Below are positions 1-9,285 of a DNA stretch of 64,000 nucleotides, one piece after another. The notes under the pieces are model-generated. The model saw only the letters and a program-made list of their open reading frames with translations, made no database searches and had not been told where the DNA came from. The stretch is from Verrucomicrobiota bacterium (GTDB lineage: Bacteria > Verrucomicrobiota > Verrucomicrobiia > Verrucomicrobiales > Akkermansiaceae), in assembly GCA_017301995.1 (NCBI GenBank), contig JAFLEH010000020.1, positions 62,001 to 126,000 on the forward strand. Reading direction: 5' to 3'. The position numbers were made by a program, and so were the translations under genes. Each line of letters starts with the position of its first letter. The first letter of the stretch is position 1.

Positions 1-2
1 CC

Positions 3-3000
3 ACTGGCAGGGTTGTCGCCTCGGGGTTGGTGGTGGACGACCGTGGGAGCAGCGGTGGGGCCACCGTTGCTCCGGTAGCCCGGAGTGGCGGCGCGGTCAC
101 GATCCTCGGATACTCGGCAAATCTCGCGTCTGGGGGGGTGGTTGATGTCTCCGGTGGAGCGTTGATCAATGGCCGGGGAGCGGTGAGTTATGGCAACGGC
201 GGCAGCCTGTCGATCACCGCCGGTCGCGAGCCCGGATTCAGCGCGACTCTGGGGGGGGCTCTAACCCTCGATTCAGATCTGCTGGGCTATTCCGGAGCGA
301 AGGCGGGATCGTTGACGATCACCGGCCCGGCTCTCCGGATTGGTGGCTCGATCACCGATCCGCGGATCACCATGGTGGATCCGGAGCGGTTCGCCAGCAG
401 GGGATTCGGAACGATCTCGCTGAGTGGTGTTGGTATACCCGCGTCGTCCTCATCGTCCCCGATTCCGGGAATCCACGTCCGCAGTGGGGCGGCGGTAACA
501 CCGGTTGTCACCGGTTGGTTGGGTTCCGTTGGCGCGGATGATGTCTTCGCGTTGACTCCGACCCTGCGTGAGGAGACCGTCAGGACCCCGGTGCAGCTCA
601 CGCTTGCTGCGATCGGGGCGAGCTTCGGCGGTGTGCCGCTGGTGGTGGGTGAGGTTAGGCTGGAGAGCGGATCCACCATCACCACCGATGCGGGAGGCGC
701 GGTATCGCTCAAGGGACAGACGGTCACGGTGGATGGCTCCATTGTCTCGTCCGGCGGCTTGATTTCCGTGGAGGGCGGGACTTCATACCCCGCCGCAGGG
801 AGCGTTCTCAACGCCCTTCCGACGGTGCATATCGCCGCCGGTGCCATTCTATCCACCGAGGGTCGGCAGGTTCTGGTGGCAGATCCATTTGGGCGCCGGA
901 GTGGCAAGGTGTTCGCCGGCGGCAAGATCACCGTGACAGGCAATATCCTGGCAGAGGCCGGAGCCATTCTCGATGTTTCCGGCACAAGTGGCACCCTCGA
1001 TTTGCCTCCTACCTCGCTGTCGCTTGACCAGGCACTGATCGGTTCCTCCGCAGGCAAACCTTACGTCCCGGTGTTGATCGATTCCAATGGAGGATCGATC
1101 ACGCTTGCAGGTTCGCAAATGCTTTTCATGGACGCCACCCTGTTGGGGCGGCCGGGCGGTGATTCCGCCACAGGCGGCTCGGTTTCCATCTCGTCGGGCG
1201 TGTTCCTCGCGGAAGGCAAGTCCTATACGACGGCGGATGCCAACCTCATCGTCAGGCAGCAGGGAACCATCCTGCCTCCTTCCAACATGAATTTGGGAGT
1301 GGGTCAAATCGTTCGGGATGCCTCGGGCAATCCCCTTGCGGAACAGGGATATTTCTCCGTTTCCTCCCTGGATTCCGGCGGTATTGATTCGCTGGCACTG
1401 GGCGGGAACGTGCGCTTCGAAGGCGATGTGTCTATCCAGCTTCCCGGCAGGGTTTCGATCGCGGACGGAGGGGTGATCTACGCGGACGGGGCGGTCGCAT
1501 TGAACTCCGGGCAGATTGTCCTAGGCCGGAATTTCCGCAGCCCCACCCAACAACAGGATATCCAGTTGTTCACCTCTGGAGTGGTTGGCAGCAGCAATCT
1601 ATCAAACTATCAATTTGCCCCGCGAGCGGGGACTGGCACCTTGACCATCAACGCAGGACTGGTCGATATCGGTGATCTTTCCCTGGACGGCATCGGCTCA
1701 ACAGGAATCGATGCGTCCGGGGGCGACATTCGCGGCAACGGAACATTCCAGATGGCCGGGGACCTGACTCTGGAGGCAGGGCAGATCTACCCCCCGACAC
1801 AGCGGCAGTTCAACATCTTCGTCTATGACAGCGGTGCTCCGGGAGTGGTCAAACCCGGTACGATCAACATCCTGCCGGGGACCGAACGCAACCTGCCCCT
1901 ATCCGCCGGCGGCACTCTCTCCATCCACGCATCGGAGATCCATCAAAGCGGAACGCTGCGGGCGCCGCTCGGCACGATCAATCTCGGTTGGGACGGCGCC
2001 GGAAGCGCGCCCGTGAATCCAATCGCAGGTTCCTCCGCCGCCGTTCCCGTCACGTCGTCGCTGACCCTATCATCCGGCGGCCTCACATCGGTTTCGGCGA
2101 TCGACCCGATCACCGGCAAGGGTGCTGTCATTCCCTACGGGATCAGCCTTGATGGCTCCAAGTGGGTCGATCCGGCCGGCAACGACATCACGGCGACCGG
2201 CCCGATCGGCAAGGCGGTGAATCTTGCCGCGGTGACTCTCGTCACGGCGGCGGGAGCCACCATCGATATCAGTGGTGGCGGAGACCTTTACGCCTACCGC
2301 TGGATTTCCGGAAACGGTGGCACCGAGGATATTCTCGCCTCGTCGGAGGCTTTCGCCATCGTGCCCGGCTATGGATTTGATTACAGTCCCTACGCTCCGT
2401 TCAACACCGACTCCTCCGCCGCCAATCTGGGCGGCCAGCCTGGCTACACGAATTCCACGCTCAGGGCTGGCGACCAGATCACGTTAGCCGCGAGCAAGGC
2501 GCTTCCGGCGGGAACCTACACCCTGTTGCCCGCGCGTTACGCCCTTCTTCCGGATGCGGTACTCGTGACTCCCATCCCGACGATTCCCGCAAGTGCCGGG
2601 GTTGCTCCCGATGGATCTTCGCTGGTGGCCGGGTACCGCTCCAACAATCTTGATCCGGCGCGCACCGGCCCCACCGTGATCGGAGGGTTTGAAATCGCCC
2701 CGGCCGCCGTGGTGCGTAGCCGGGCCGAGTATCAGGATCTGCTAGCGAACTCCGTTTTGAAAGCGGCCGCCATCGACCGTGAGTTGGCGGTGCCAAGACT
2801 GCCGGTGGATGCGGGGTATCTGTCATTTTCGGCGACTTCCAGCATGACGTTGCGGGGTGGAGTTGGCTCCGCAACTCCGGAATCGGGACGTGGCGGTGTG
2901 ATTGATATCAACAGCTCATCCAACATTCTGATCAATGCCGCTGGATCGGGCGGCTCCGGTGGGCTGGTCCTCAGCGCCGCCACGCTCAACGCGTTCGGAG

Positions 3001-6000
3001 CGGAGAGCCTGCTCATCGGCGGACTTCGCAGGTTCGGTTCATCAGGCGTGGAGGTGACCGCAAACTCCGCCGATGTCACACTCGACAACGCCGGGGCCGC
3101 CCTTGTTGGCTCCGATATCGTCTTGATTTCGCGCGAGAATCTCACCCTCGGCACGGACTCGGAAATCAGTGCCCCCGAGGAGGATCTCCCGCTCGATGAT
3201 CTGACCATCGGTAGCGCGGGGGTCTCCGGCAGCGGCAATGGAGCGCTGGTGCGGGTCAGTGCCAGTTCCTCCGCGAGGATCCTGCGATACGGTGTGGGCA
3301 CGAGCGTTGCGCCAAATCTGGTGATCTCCGGCGGATCGGAACTCACTGGCGGCAGCATCGTTCTGGATTCCACCGCCGGCACGGACCTTGCGGGGTCGGC
3401 GGCATTGGCCGCGGATGATGTTTCCCTCAACAGCGGTCAGATCAGCATCGTCCTAAGCGACCCCGGTGTCCTGAATCCCACGACGGGTCTCGTGCTGGCG
3501 GGGGATGCCCTCTCAAGCCTCCAGAATTCCGCAAAACGGCTCGGCCTGCTGAGCTATTCCACGGTGGACGTCTATGGCCGTGGCGAGGTCGGTTCGCGTT
3601 CCTTTGAGAGTCTGTCGTTCAATACAGGCGCCATCCGGGGATTCCATGCCGGAGATGGTGGAGCGACATTCACCGCGGCTGGTCTCTCGCTGGGGAACAG
3701 CGCGGGAAGCACGGCTCCCACGCCTTTGGCGGGGGGCGGCACGGGATCCATCGCATTTGACGCCGATCGGATCACCCTGGAGGCCGGCCCGATCCGCGTG
3801 GAGGGATACGCCCGGACCACCCTGTCCCCAACGGGCGGCATTCTGACGGCCAGCCAGGGATCATTGGAAGCGGGCGGGGACCTCGTGCTGGCCAGCCCGG
3901 GCATCACCGGCGCCGCCGCATCCAATTACCAGATCGGCTCGACCGGTACACTGCGACTCGACCGGCCTGCCGTGACCCGGCCCGCTCCTTCCGGTGGTGG
4001 CTTTGGCGCGGACCTCACCCTGCGCGGTGCGGGCGTGCTGGTGAATGGCGACATTACCCTGCCAAGCGGGAAGCTTACCCTGCATGCGACCTCGGGAGAT
4101 TTGGTACTCGGCAACACGGCTGCAACCACACTCGACCTTGCCGGCACATCCACCACCTTTGTCGATACCATCCGCCACACCAGCGGTGGAACCGTGAACC
4201 TCATCTCGGATGCGGGAGCCGTGACCATTGATAGGTCCGCGGTGATCAACGTGTCCGCCCCAGCGGGCGGCGGCAACGCGGGAGCCATCGGTGTCAAGGC
4301 ATCCGGCGGCGTGTTTGATCTGAATGGCGCCATCACCGGAACCGCGGGAGGAACGGGAGAAACCGGCGCCTTCTCGTTGGATGCCGGTTCGGTGGCCGGT
4401 GGCAGCCTTGCCAGTCTTGACGCCATCCTCAACGGCGGCGGATTCCTCCGTTCGCGCGACTATCGGATCCGCGACGGCGACATCGGCATTGATGGTCTTG
4501 CGGTCTCGCGCATCTATCGGGTTTCCGCCGATACCGGGGCCATCACGGTCTCCAGCATGATCGATGCCTCGGGCACCACCGGTGGCATCATCGACCTCAA
4601 GGCCCGTGGCAGCCTCACCCTCGCCAACGGTTCACTGCTCGACGCGTCCGCCGATGGCTTTGACTCCGCAGGCAAAGGCGGTTCGGTCATCCTCGAAGCG
4701 GGCAATCCGCACAACGGCGCGGTTGATGCCGCGGCGGTTCTCGATCTGCAGTCCGGATCGGCGATCAAGCTGGGGGTGGCGGCCAGGAATTCGGCAAGCG
4801 AATCGCTCGGGATGTTTACCGGTACGCTCCATCTGCGTGCCCCGCGCAATGCCGCAAACTCGGATCTGGCCCTCAACCCCGTCGGCAGTGCGATCACCGG
4901 AGCCTCCAGCATCCTCGTGGAAGGTGTGAAACTTTACGAACTCACCGGAACGGGGACCATCACTTCGACGCTGCAAACCCATATCAAGACGGAGGCTTCC
5001 GCTTTCCTTGGCGAAGCCGGCACCACCACTGCGGGATACTCGTCCATGTTAGGCCGTCTCGCATCGCTCCAACCGTCGCTCGATCTGATCCTCGCGCCCG
5101 GGGCGGAGATCTTCAACCTCGCCGGCGACCTGACTCTCGGTACCACCGCTTCCACCGCAACCAGCGACTGGAATCTTGAAACCTTCCGCTTTGGACCGAA
5201 GTCCGCGCCCGGCGTCCTCACCATGAGAGCCTCGGGAGACATCGTGTTCTACAACGCGCTCAGCGATGGTTTCGCGGCGGTCACTCCGAATGCGGCGAAT
5301 GGCCAGTCATCGCTCTGGCTGGCTCCGCTGATGGCGGGAAACCCGCTGCTTCCGGCAAACTCCCAGTCCTGGTCCTACCGCCTCACCTCGGGCGCCGATT
5401 TTCTATCAGCGGATTCCGGGTCAGTCCTCCCCGAGTCGTTGCTCGCCTCCGGAAAGGGATCGTTCCTGTTGGGCAAAAACTATGGCAACGCCGCGAGCTA
5501 CGGATCCGGCGCCAATTTCACCACCGCGACCGCAATCACCAACCGCTATCAAGTCATCCGCACCGGATCCGGCGACATCGACATCAACGCCGGCCGCAAC
5601 GCGTATATCCTCAACCAATTCGCCTCCATCTATACGGCGGGTACCTTGGTGAACGATCCCACCACCGTCGTCAATCCGGGGGACTTTGTCGTGCCGCTGC
5701 TGCTCAGTGACTCCGGCCGCCACCCCACCCAGGGCACCTTGCTCGGCGCCGTCCAGCAGAAGTATTTCGTTCAATACAGCATGGCGGGTGGCAACGTGTC
5801 GATTCAGGCGTCCAATGATGTCGCGCGGATGACCCGAAACACCAACTCCGCGACCGGTGGATCTCTGATTGACGATTCCAGCCGCCAACTTCCAAACAAT
5901 TGGCTCTACCGCCGTGGCTACATCGATCCGACCACCGGTGAATCCGGGGTTGCGGGAGTCAATGACGGCAGTGCCTCGCTCACGGATCAGGATGCGTCCA

Positions 6001-8891
6001 CCACTTGGTGGATCGATTTCAGCAATTTCTTCCAGAGTGTTGGAACGCTGGGTGGCGGTAATGTGGTTCTGAATGCCGGAAATGATGTCAGGAACATCGA
6101 TGCTGTCGCCCCGACAAACGCCCGGATGCCGGGCGGCAGACCCTCGGCGGACAATCTTATGGAACTCGGGGGCGGGGATGTCACCGTGCGTGCCGGAAAC
6201 AATATCGACGGAGGCGTCTATTACGTCGAACGGGGAAGGGGAATCCTGAGCGCCGGTTCCTCCATCACCACCAACGCCACCCGCTCGCCGTCCCGCGGGA
6301 TTGTCGGATCTCTGACAAATCCTCTGATTTTGGACCCGAACACCTGGCTTCCCACCACCCTGTTTCTTGGCAAGGGCGGGTTTGACGTTGAATCGGGTTC
6401 GGATCTTCTTCTCGGCCCGATCGCCAATACTTTCCTGCTTCCCCAGGGATTGAACAACAAGTTCTGGTACAAGACCTGGTTCAGCACCTACTCGGAGGAC
6501 AGCTACGTGAACGCCATTTCCCTTGGAGGCTCGGTTACGCACCGCACCCAGATCAGTCTGCCTGCGGAATCCGGCGTCCGCTATGCGCTGGAGGGGTGGC
6601 TTACCGCCCAGCAGTTGCTCTCGACCGCCAACGGAGCGGCCAGCTATCAGCCATGGCTCAGACTTGCCGAAACCTCGGTCAGTCCGTTTGGTTTGGTATC
6701 CAGCCTCGTGGCTCCCACCTTGCGCACCACGGCATTCGAAGGTGACATCCGCCTCAATGGCAATCTGACGCTCGCATCATCTCCATCCGGCCAGATGGAG
6801 ATGATGGCGGGGGGCTCCGTCCTGGGTTTGCAACCAACCGGAATCAGCAGTATCACCGGTGTCCAGCAATGGATCGCGTCTTCGGTCAATATGTCCGATT
6901 CCGACCCATCCGCCATGCCTGGGATATCCAGTCCGTTCGCTTACATTCAAGTTGTCGGACGCGCGGTGTCGGCCAATCGGGTTACCGGAGCCGGATCTGG
7001 CGAGGGCTTTCTCGATTTTCTTGATCAGAGATTCACCGAAACCGGTACTCCCAATGGCGGTTCCGAGGAAGAACAGGCGCGACATTCGCCGGGAGGTCTG
7101 CACCTGAACGACCCGCAGCCCGTCCGGATCATTGCACGTGAAGGCAACATCGAAGGCTTCACTCTCTTCACCCCGAAATATGCCCGCATTCACGCGGGCA
7201 ACGATATTGGAGACGTTTCCCTCTATATCCAGAACCTGCGCGCTTCGGATTTCAGTGTGGTTGCATCAACGCGGGACTTCGTCGCCTACAATGCTAACAC
7301 GATTTCCCGGAATCTGGCCGCCGCAGACATCGGGGCCAATCCGTCCGTCATTCTGAATCCGCTCGCCGGCGACTTGCAGATTTCCGGCCCGGGCAATCTC
7401 GAAGTGCTCGCCGGGCGCACGCTGGACCTAGGATTCGGCAGTTCGAAATCCGACGGCACCGGCTCCGGCATCACCAGTATCGGCAACGGCCGCAATCCCT
7501 ACCTCGGCTTTGAGGGGGCATCCATCACCATTGGCGCGGGGATCGGCCCGGCTGCCGGGCTCCCTGCCAGCAACCTGGCGTTCGACGAGTTCGTGGCCCG
7601 GTTTGCCACAAGTCCGGACGGGGACCGCTATCTGGCGGAAGCCAGGGGGATCCTTGGGGTGGTGACCGACCATGAAGGCTCGGAAGCACTGGAAAACGGC
7701 GTGAAAATCCTGTCGGTATCTCCCGGTGGAGCCGCCGATGCCGCGGGTCTGAAAACCGGTGACGTGATTCTAACGGTAGGGGCGAGGAAAATTCCGGGAA
7801 GCTACGATGACAGTTATCTGTTGAGCGGTATCAAGGTGGGGGAGGCAACCCCAATCCGGATCTTGCGCGACGGCAGCCCGCTGGAACTCACCGTCACGCC
7901 CGGCCGGGATCTATTGAACCTGGCGGACCCCGCGCTCACGGTGGAACAGCAGAGACAACTGGCGCTTTCGGTCTTCAACCTGGTGCTGCGCGATACGGGA
8001 CGGGACTTCAACGACCCTTTCAGCGACGGCTACCGGAACTACGACACGGGCTTCGCCGCGATCAAAGCCCTCTTTCCGGAGACCACTCTCTGGTCGGGTG
8101 GGATTCTCACCCGCAGCCGCGACATCCGTACCCGCAGCGGCGGGGATATAACCATCCTCGCTCCGGGAGGTGGCCTTGCGATGGCGGAAACCACCATTGG
8201 CAATCCGCTCACCCCGCCCGGCATCGTCACCGAGGCGGGTGGCAGCATCAACTTGTTCACCGACCAGAGCGTGAGCATCGGCATCGGCCGTATTTTCACC
8301 CTCAAGGGCGGCAATGTTGCCATCTGGTCCTCCGGCGGAGACATCGCCGCTGGTTCGTCCTCCCGGACGGTGTCCGCCGCGCCGCCCACCCGCGTCCTCA
8401 TCGATCCGCAGAGCGCCTCGGTGGAAACCGACCTCGCCGGTCTGGCCACCGGGGGTGGTATTGGCGTTTTGGCCACGGTGGAAGGGGTGGCACCCGGCAA
8501 TGTGGACTTGATCGCTCCCGCTGGGATCATCGACGCCGGTGATGCCGGGATTCGCGTGAGCGGCAATATCAATCTGGCCGCCGTCGTCGTGGTCAATGCG
8601 GGCAACATCTCCGCCGGTGGCAGCAGCGCCGGGTCACCGGTTGCGGCCAGCGCTCCGAGCGTCAGCGCGGTGACCGCGGCCTCGAACACGGCGGCCGCCG
8701 CAAACAGCACGGCGGAGAAATCCACCGACGATCAGAAACCCGCCGAGACCCAGGACAACGCCGATGACGCGCCGTCGCTCTACACCGTGGAGGTCATTGG
8801 TTACGGTGGGGGCGGGGAGCCCGAGGACGAGGACGACAAAGACAATGCGGAGGAAGGCGGACCAGCCACCGGGGAAACGCAAAGCCCGTGA
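3..8891 (+). CDS. Filamentous-haemagglutinin-like giant surface protein (DUF3739 type), 5' end outside window, internal PDZ domain
   Basis: The reading frame is open from base 3, so this is the 3' part of a longer gene; the TTG at 27 is unlikely to be the true start. At least 2950 residues are Gly/Ser/Thr/Asn-rich and made of repeated short beta strands, as in TpsA/filamentous haemagglutinin beta-helices. The region with repeated AGN-like steps and the tail reading YTVEVIGYGGGG resemble the DUF3739 C-terminal region of this family. At about residues 2540-2630 (nt 7647-7910) lies a PDZ-like domain: a GILGV strand, SVSPGGAADAAGLKTGD, then ILRDGSPLELTV. PDZ is not usual in this family. The last 60 residues are acidic and Ala/Ser-rich. 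Such proteins are normally secreted by a TpsB partner, which is not in the window. Family assignment is confident; the adhesin role is inferred. Confidence 0.85.
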   Translation, partial: TGRVVASGLVVDDRGSSGGATVAPVARSGGAVTILGYSANLASGGVVDVSGGALINGRGAVSYGNGGSLSITAGREPGFSATLGGALTLDSDLLGYSGAKAGSLTITGPALRIGGSITDPRITMVDPERFASRGFGTISLSGVGIPASSSSSPIPGIHVRSGAAVTPVVTGWLGSVGADDVFALTPTLREETVRTPVQLTLAAIGASFGGVPLVVGEVRLESGSTITTDAGGAVSLKGQTVTVDGSIVSSGGLISVEGGTSYPAAGSVLNALPTVHIAAGAILSTEGRQVLVADPFGRRSGKVFAGGKITVTGNILAEAGAILDVSGTSGTLDLPPTSLSLDQALIGSSAGKPYVPVLIDSNGGSITLAGSQMLFMDATLLGRPGGDSATGGSVSISSGVFLAEGKSYTTADANLIVRQQGTILPPSNMNLGVGQIVRDASGNPLAEQGYFSVSSLDSGGIDSLALGGNVRFEGDVSIQLPGRVSIADGGVIYADGAVALNSGQIVLGRNFRSPTQQQDIQLFTSGVVGSSNLSNYQFAPRAGTGTLTINAGLVDIGDLSLDGIGSTGIDASGGDIRGNGTFQMAGDLTLEAGQIYPPTQRQFNIFVYDSGAPGVVKPGTINILPGTERNLPLSAGGTLSIHASEIHQSGTLRAPLGTINLGWDGAGSAPVNPIAGSSAAVPVTSSLTLSSGGLTSVSAIDPITGKGAVIPYGISLDGSKWVDPAGNDITATGPIGKAVNLAAVTLVTAAGATIDISGGGDLYAYRWISGNGGTEDILASSEAFAIVPGYGFDYSPYAPFNTDSSAANLGGQPGYTNSTLRAGDQITLAASKALPAGTYTLLPARYALLPDAVLVTPIPTIPASAGVAPDGSSLVAGYRSNNLDPARTGPTVIGGFEIAPAAVVRSRAEYQDLLANSVLKAAAIDRELAVPRLPVDAGYLSFSATSSMTLRGGVGSATPESGRGGVIDINSSSNILINAAGSGGSGGLVLSAATLNAFGAESLLIGGLRRFGSSGVEVTANSADVTLDNAGAALVGSDIVLISRENLTLGTDSEISAPEEDLPLDDLTIGSAGVSGSGNGALVRVSASSSARILRYGVGTSVAPNLVISGGSELTGGSIVLDSTAGTDLAGSAALAADDVSLNSGQISIVLSDPGVLNPTTGLVLAGDALSSLQNSAKRLGLLSYSTVDVYGRGEVGSRSFESLSFNTGAIRGFHAGDGGATFTAAGLSLGNSAGSTAPTPLAGGGTGSIAFDADRITLEAGPIRVEGYARTTLSPTGGILTASQGSLEAGGDLVLASPGITGAAASNYQIGSTGTLRLDRPAVTRPAPSGGGFGADLTLRGAGVLVNGDITLPSGKLTLHATSGDLVLGNTAATTLDLAGTSTTFVDTIRHTSGGTVNLISDAGAVTIDRSAVINVSAPAGGGNAGAIGVKASGGVFDLNGAITGTAGGTGETGAFSLDAGSVAGGSLASLDAILNGGGFLRSRDYRIRDGDIGIDGLAVSRIYRVSADTGAITVSSMIDASGTTGGIIDLKARGSLTLANGSLLDASADGFDSAGKGGSVILEAGNPHNGAVDAAAVLDLQSGSAIKLGVAARNSASESLGMFTGTLHLRAPRNAANSDLALNPVGSAITGASSILVEGVKLYELTGTGTITSTLQTHIKTEASAFLGEAGTTTAGYSSMLGRLASLQPSLDLILAPGAEIFNLAGDLTLGTTASTATSDWNLETFRFGPKSAPGVLTMRASGDIVFYNALSDGFAAVTPNAANGQSSLWLAPLMAGNPLLPANSQSWSYRLTSGADFLSADSGSVLPESLLASGKGSFLLGKNYGNAASYGSGANFTTATAITNRYQVIRTGSGDIDINAGRNAYILNQFASIYTAGTLVNDPTTVVNPGDFVVPLLLSDSGRHPTQGTLLGAVQQKYFVQYSMAGGNVSIQASNDVARMTRNTNSATGGSLIDDSSRQLPNNWLYRRGYIDPTTGESGVAGVNDGSASLTDQDASTTWWIDFSNFFQSVGTLGGGNVVLNAGNDVRNIDAVAPTNARMPGGRPSADNLMELGGGDVTVRAGNNIDGGVYYVERGRGILSAGSSITTNATRSPSRGIVGSLTNPLILDPNTWLPTTLFLGKGGFDVESGSDLLLGPIANTFLLPQGLNNKFWYKTWFSTYSEDSYVNAISLGGSVTHRTQISLPAESGVRYALEGWLTAQQLLSTANGAASYQPWLRLAETSVSPFGLVSSLVAPTLRTTAFEGDIRLNGNLTLASSPSGQMEMMAGGSVLGLQPTGISSITGVQQWIASSVNMSDSDPSAMPGISSPFAYIQVVGRAVSANRVTGAGSGEGFLDFLDQRFTETGTPNGGSEEEQARHSPGGLHLNDPQPVRIIAREGNIEGFTLFTPKYARIHAGNDIGDVSLYIQNLRASDFSVVASTRDFVAYNANTISRNLAAADIGANPSVILNPLAGDLQISGPGNLEVLAGRTLDLGFGSSKSDGTGSGITSIGNGRNPYLGFEGASITIGAGIGPAAGLPASNLAFDEFVARFATSPDGDRYLAEARGILGVVTDHEGSEALENGVKILSVSPGGAADAAGLKTGDVILTVGARKIPGSYDDSYLLSGIKVGEATPIRILRDGSPLELTVTPGRDLLNLADPALTVEQQRQLALSVFNLVLRDTGRDFNDPFSDGYRNYDTGFAAIKALFPETTLWSGGILTRSRDIRTRSGGDITILAPGGGLAMAETTIGNPLTPPGIVTEAGGSINLFTDQSVSIGIGRIFTLKGGNVAIWSSGGDIAAGSSSRTVSAAPPTRVLIDPQSASVETDLAGLATGGGIGVLATVEGVAPGNVDLIAPAGIIDAGDAGIRVSGNINLAAVVVVNAGNISAGGSSAGSPVAASAPSVSAVTAASNTAAAANSTAEKSTDDQKPAETQDNADDAPSLYTVEVIGYGGGGEPEDEDDKDNAEEGGPATGETQSP

Positions 8892-8994
8892 TCCGGGAAC
8901 CCTCGGTCGGGAGCGTTGATCCTGGGAGTTAAAGTTTCAGAACTGGCAGCCCACCTCGTTTCATTGGGGTGGCTGAGCGCTTCCCTCAAGGTAG

Positions 8995-9015
8995 GGCGGC
9001 CTTGATAAGGCCGCC
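8995..9015. repeat. Perfect stem-loop (REP-like)
   Basis: Nine bases, GGCGGCCTT, are followed by a 3-base loop and the exact reverse complement AAGGCCGCC. There is no T-tract on either side, so a REP-like element fits better than a classical terminator. It lies about 100 bases after the giant surface-protein gene. Confidence 0.55.
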
Positions 9016-9220
9016 ACGCGGATGGCAAGCGGAAGCCGGGTCGATAGGTTGACATGCCGGCCCGGTCATCGTCATGATCTTCCTCAACCCATCCTCCGGC
9101 ACCCTCATCGAGGGTGCCCTACCTTTTCAGCGGGCGCAATTTGCTCCGTCTTCGCCAAGGCTACGCCGGGACCCGCCGACATTGCGGTTATCTCGAGAAA
9201 GCCGGGTTCTGTTATAAGAA

Positions 9221-9251
9221 CACCCCGGCCACCCTGCGGATGACCGGGGTG
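9221..9251 (-). terminator. Likely terminator of the 409-residue gene
   Basis: CACCCCGG (9221-9228) pairs perfectly with CCGGGGTG (9244-9251). Read on the minus strand, the stem is followed by TTCTTAT. It sits 35 bases past the stop codon of the minus-strand gene ending at 9286. Confidence 0.5.
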
Positions 9252-9285
9252 CTCCGACCTCAACAAGCAGCCATGCAAACCACAG

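Larger units (their letters stand above)
8892..9285. other. Intergenic region with REP-like palindromes, no gene seen
   Basis: This 394-base gap lies between converging genes. It holds a perfect 9-bp stem at 8995-9015, a GCCCTACCTT word at about 9116 with its reverse complement at about 8988, and a hairpin at 9221-9251. The GCCCTACCTT core returns at about 26763, so this looks like intergenic repeat material rather than decayed coding sequence. Short ORFs here have no convincing start or composition. Confidence 0.5.

Noticed and set aside
5421-6542. 373-residue open frame on the minus strand
   Set aside because: It lies wholly inside the haemagglutinin-like gene. Its composition is a mirror of the Gly/Thr-rich coding strand and it has no hydrophobic or conserved pattern.
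8039-8725. 228-residue open frame on the minus strand
   Set aside because: Antisense to the C-terminal part of the same giant gene; Pro/Ala-rich mirror sequence with no motif.
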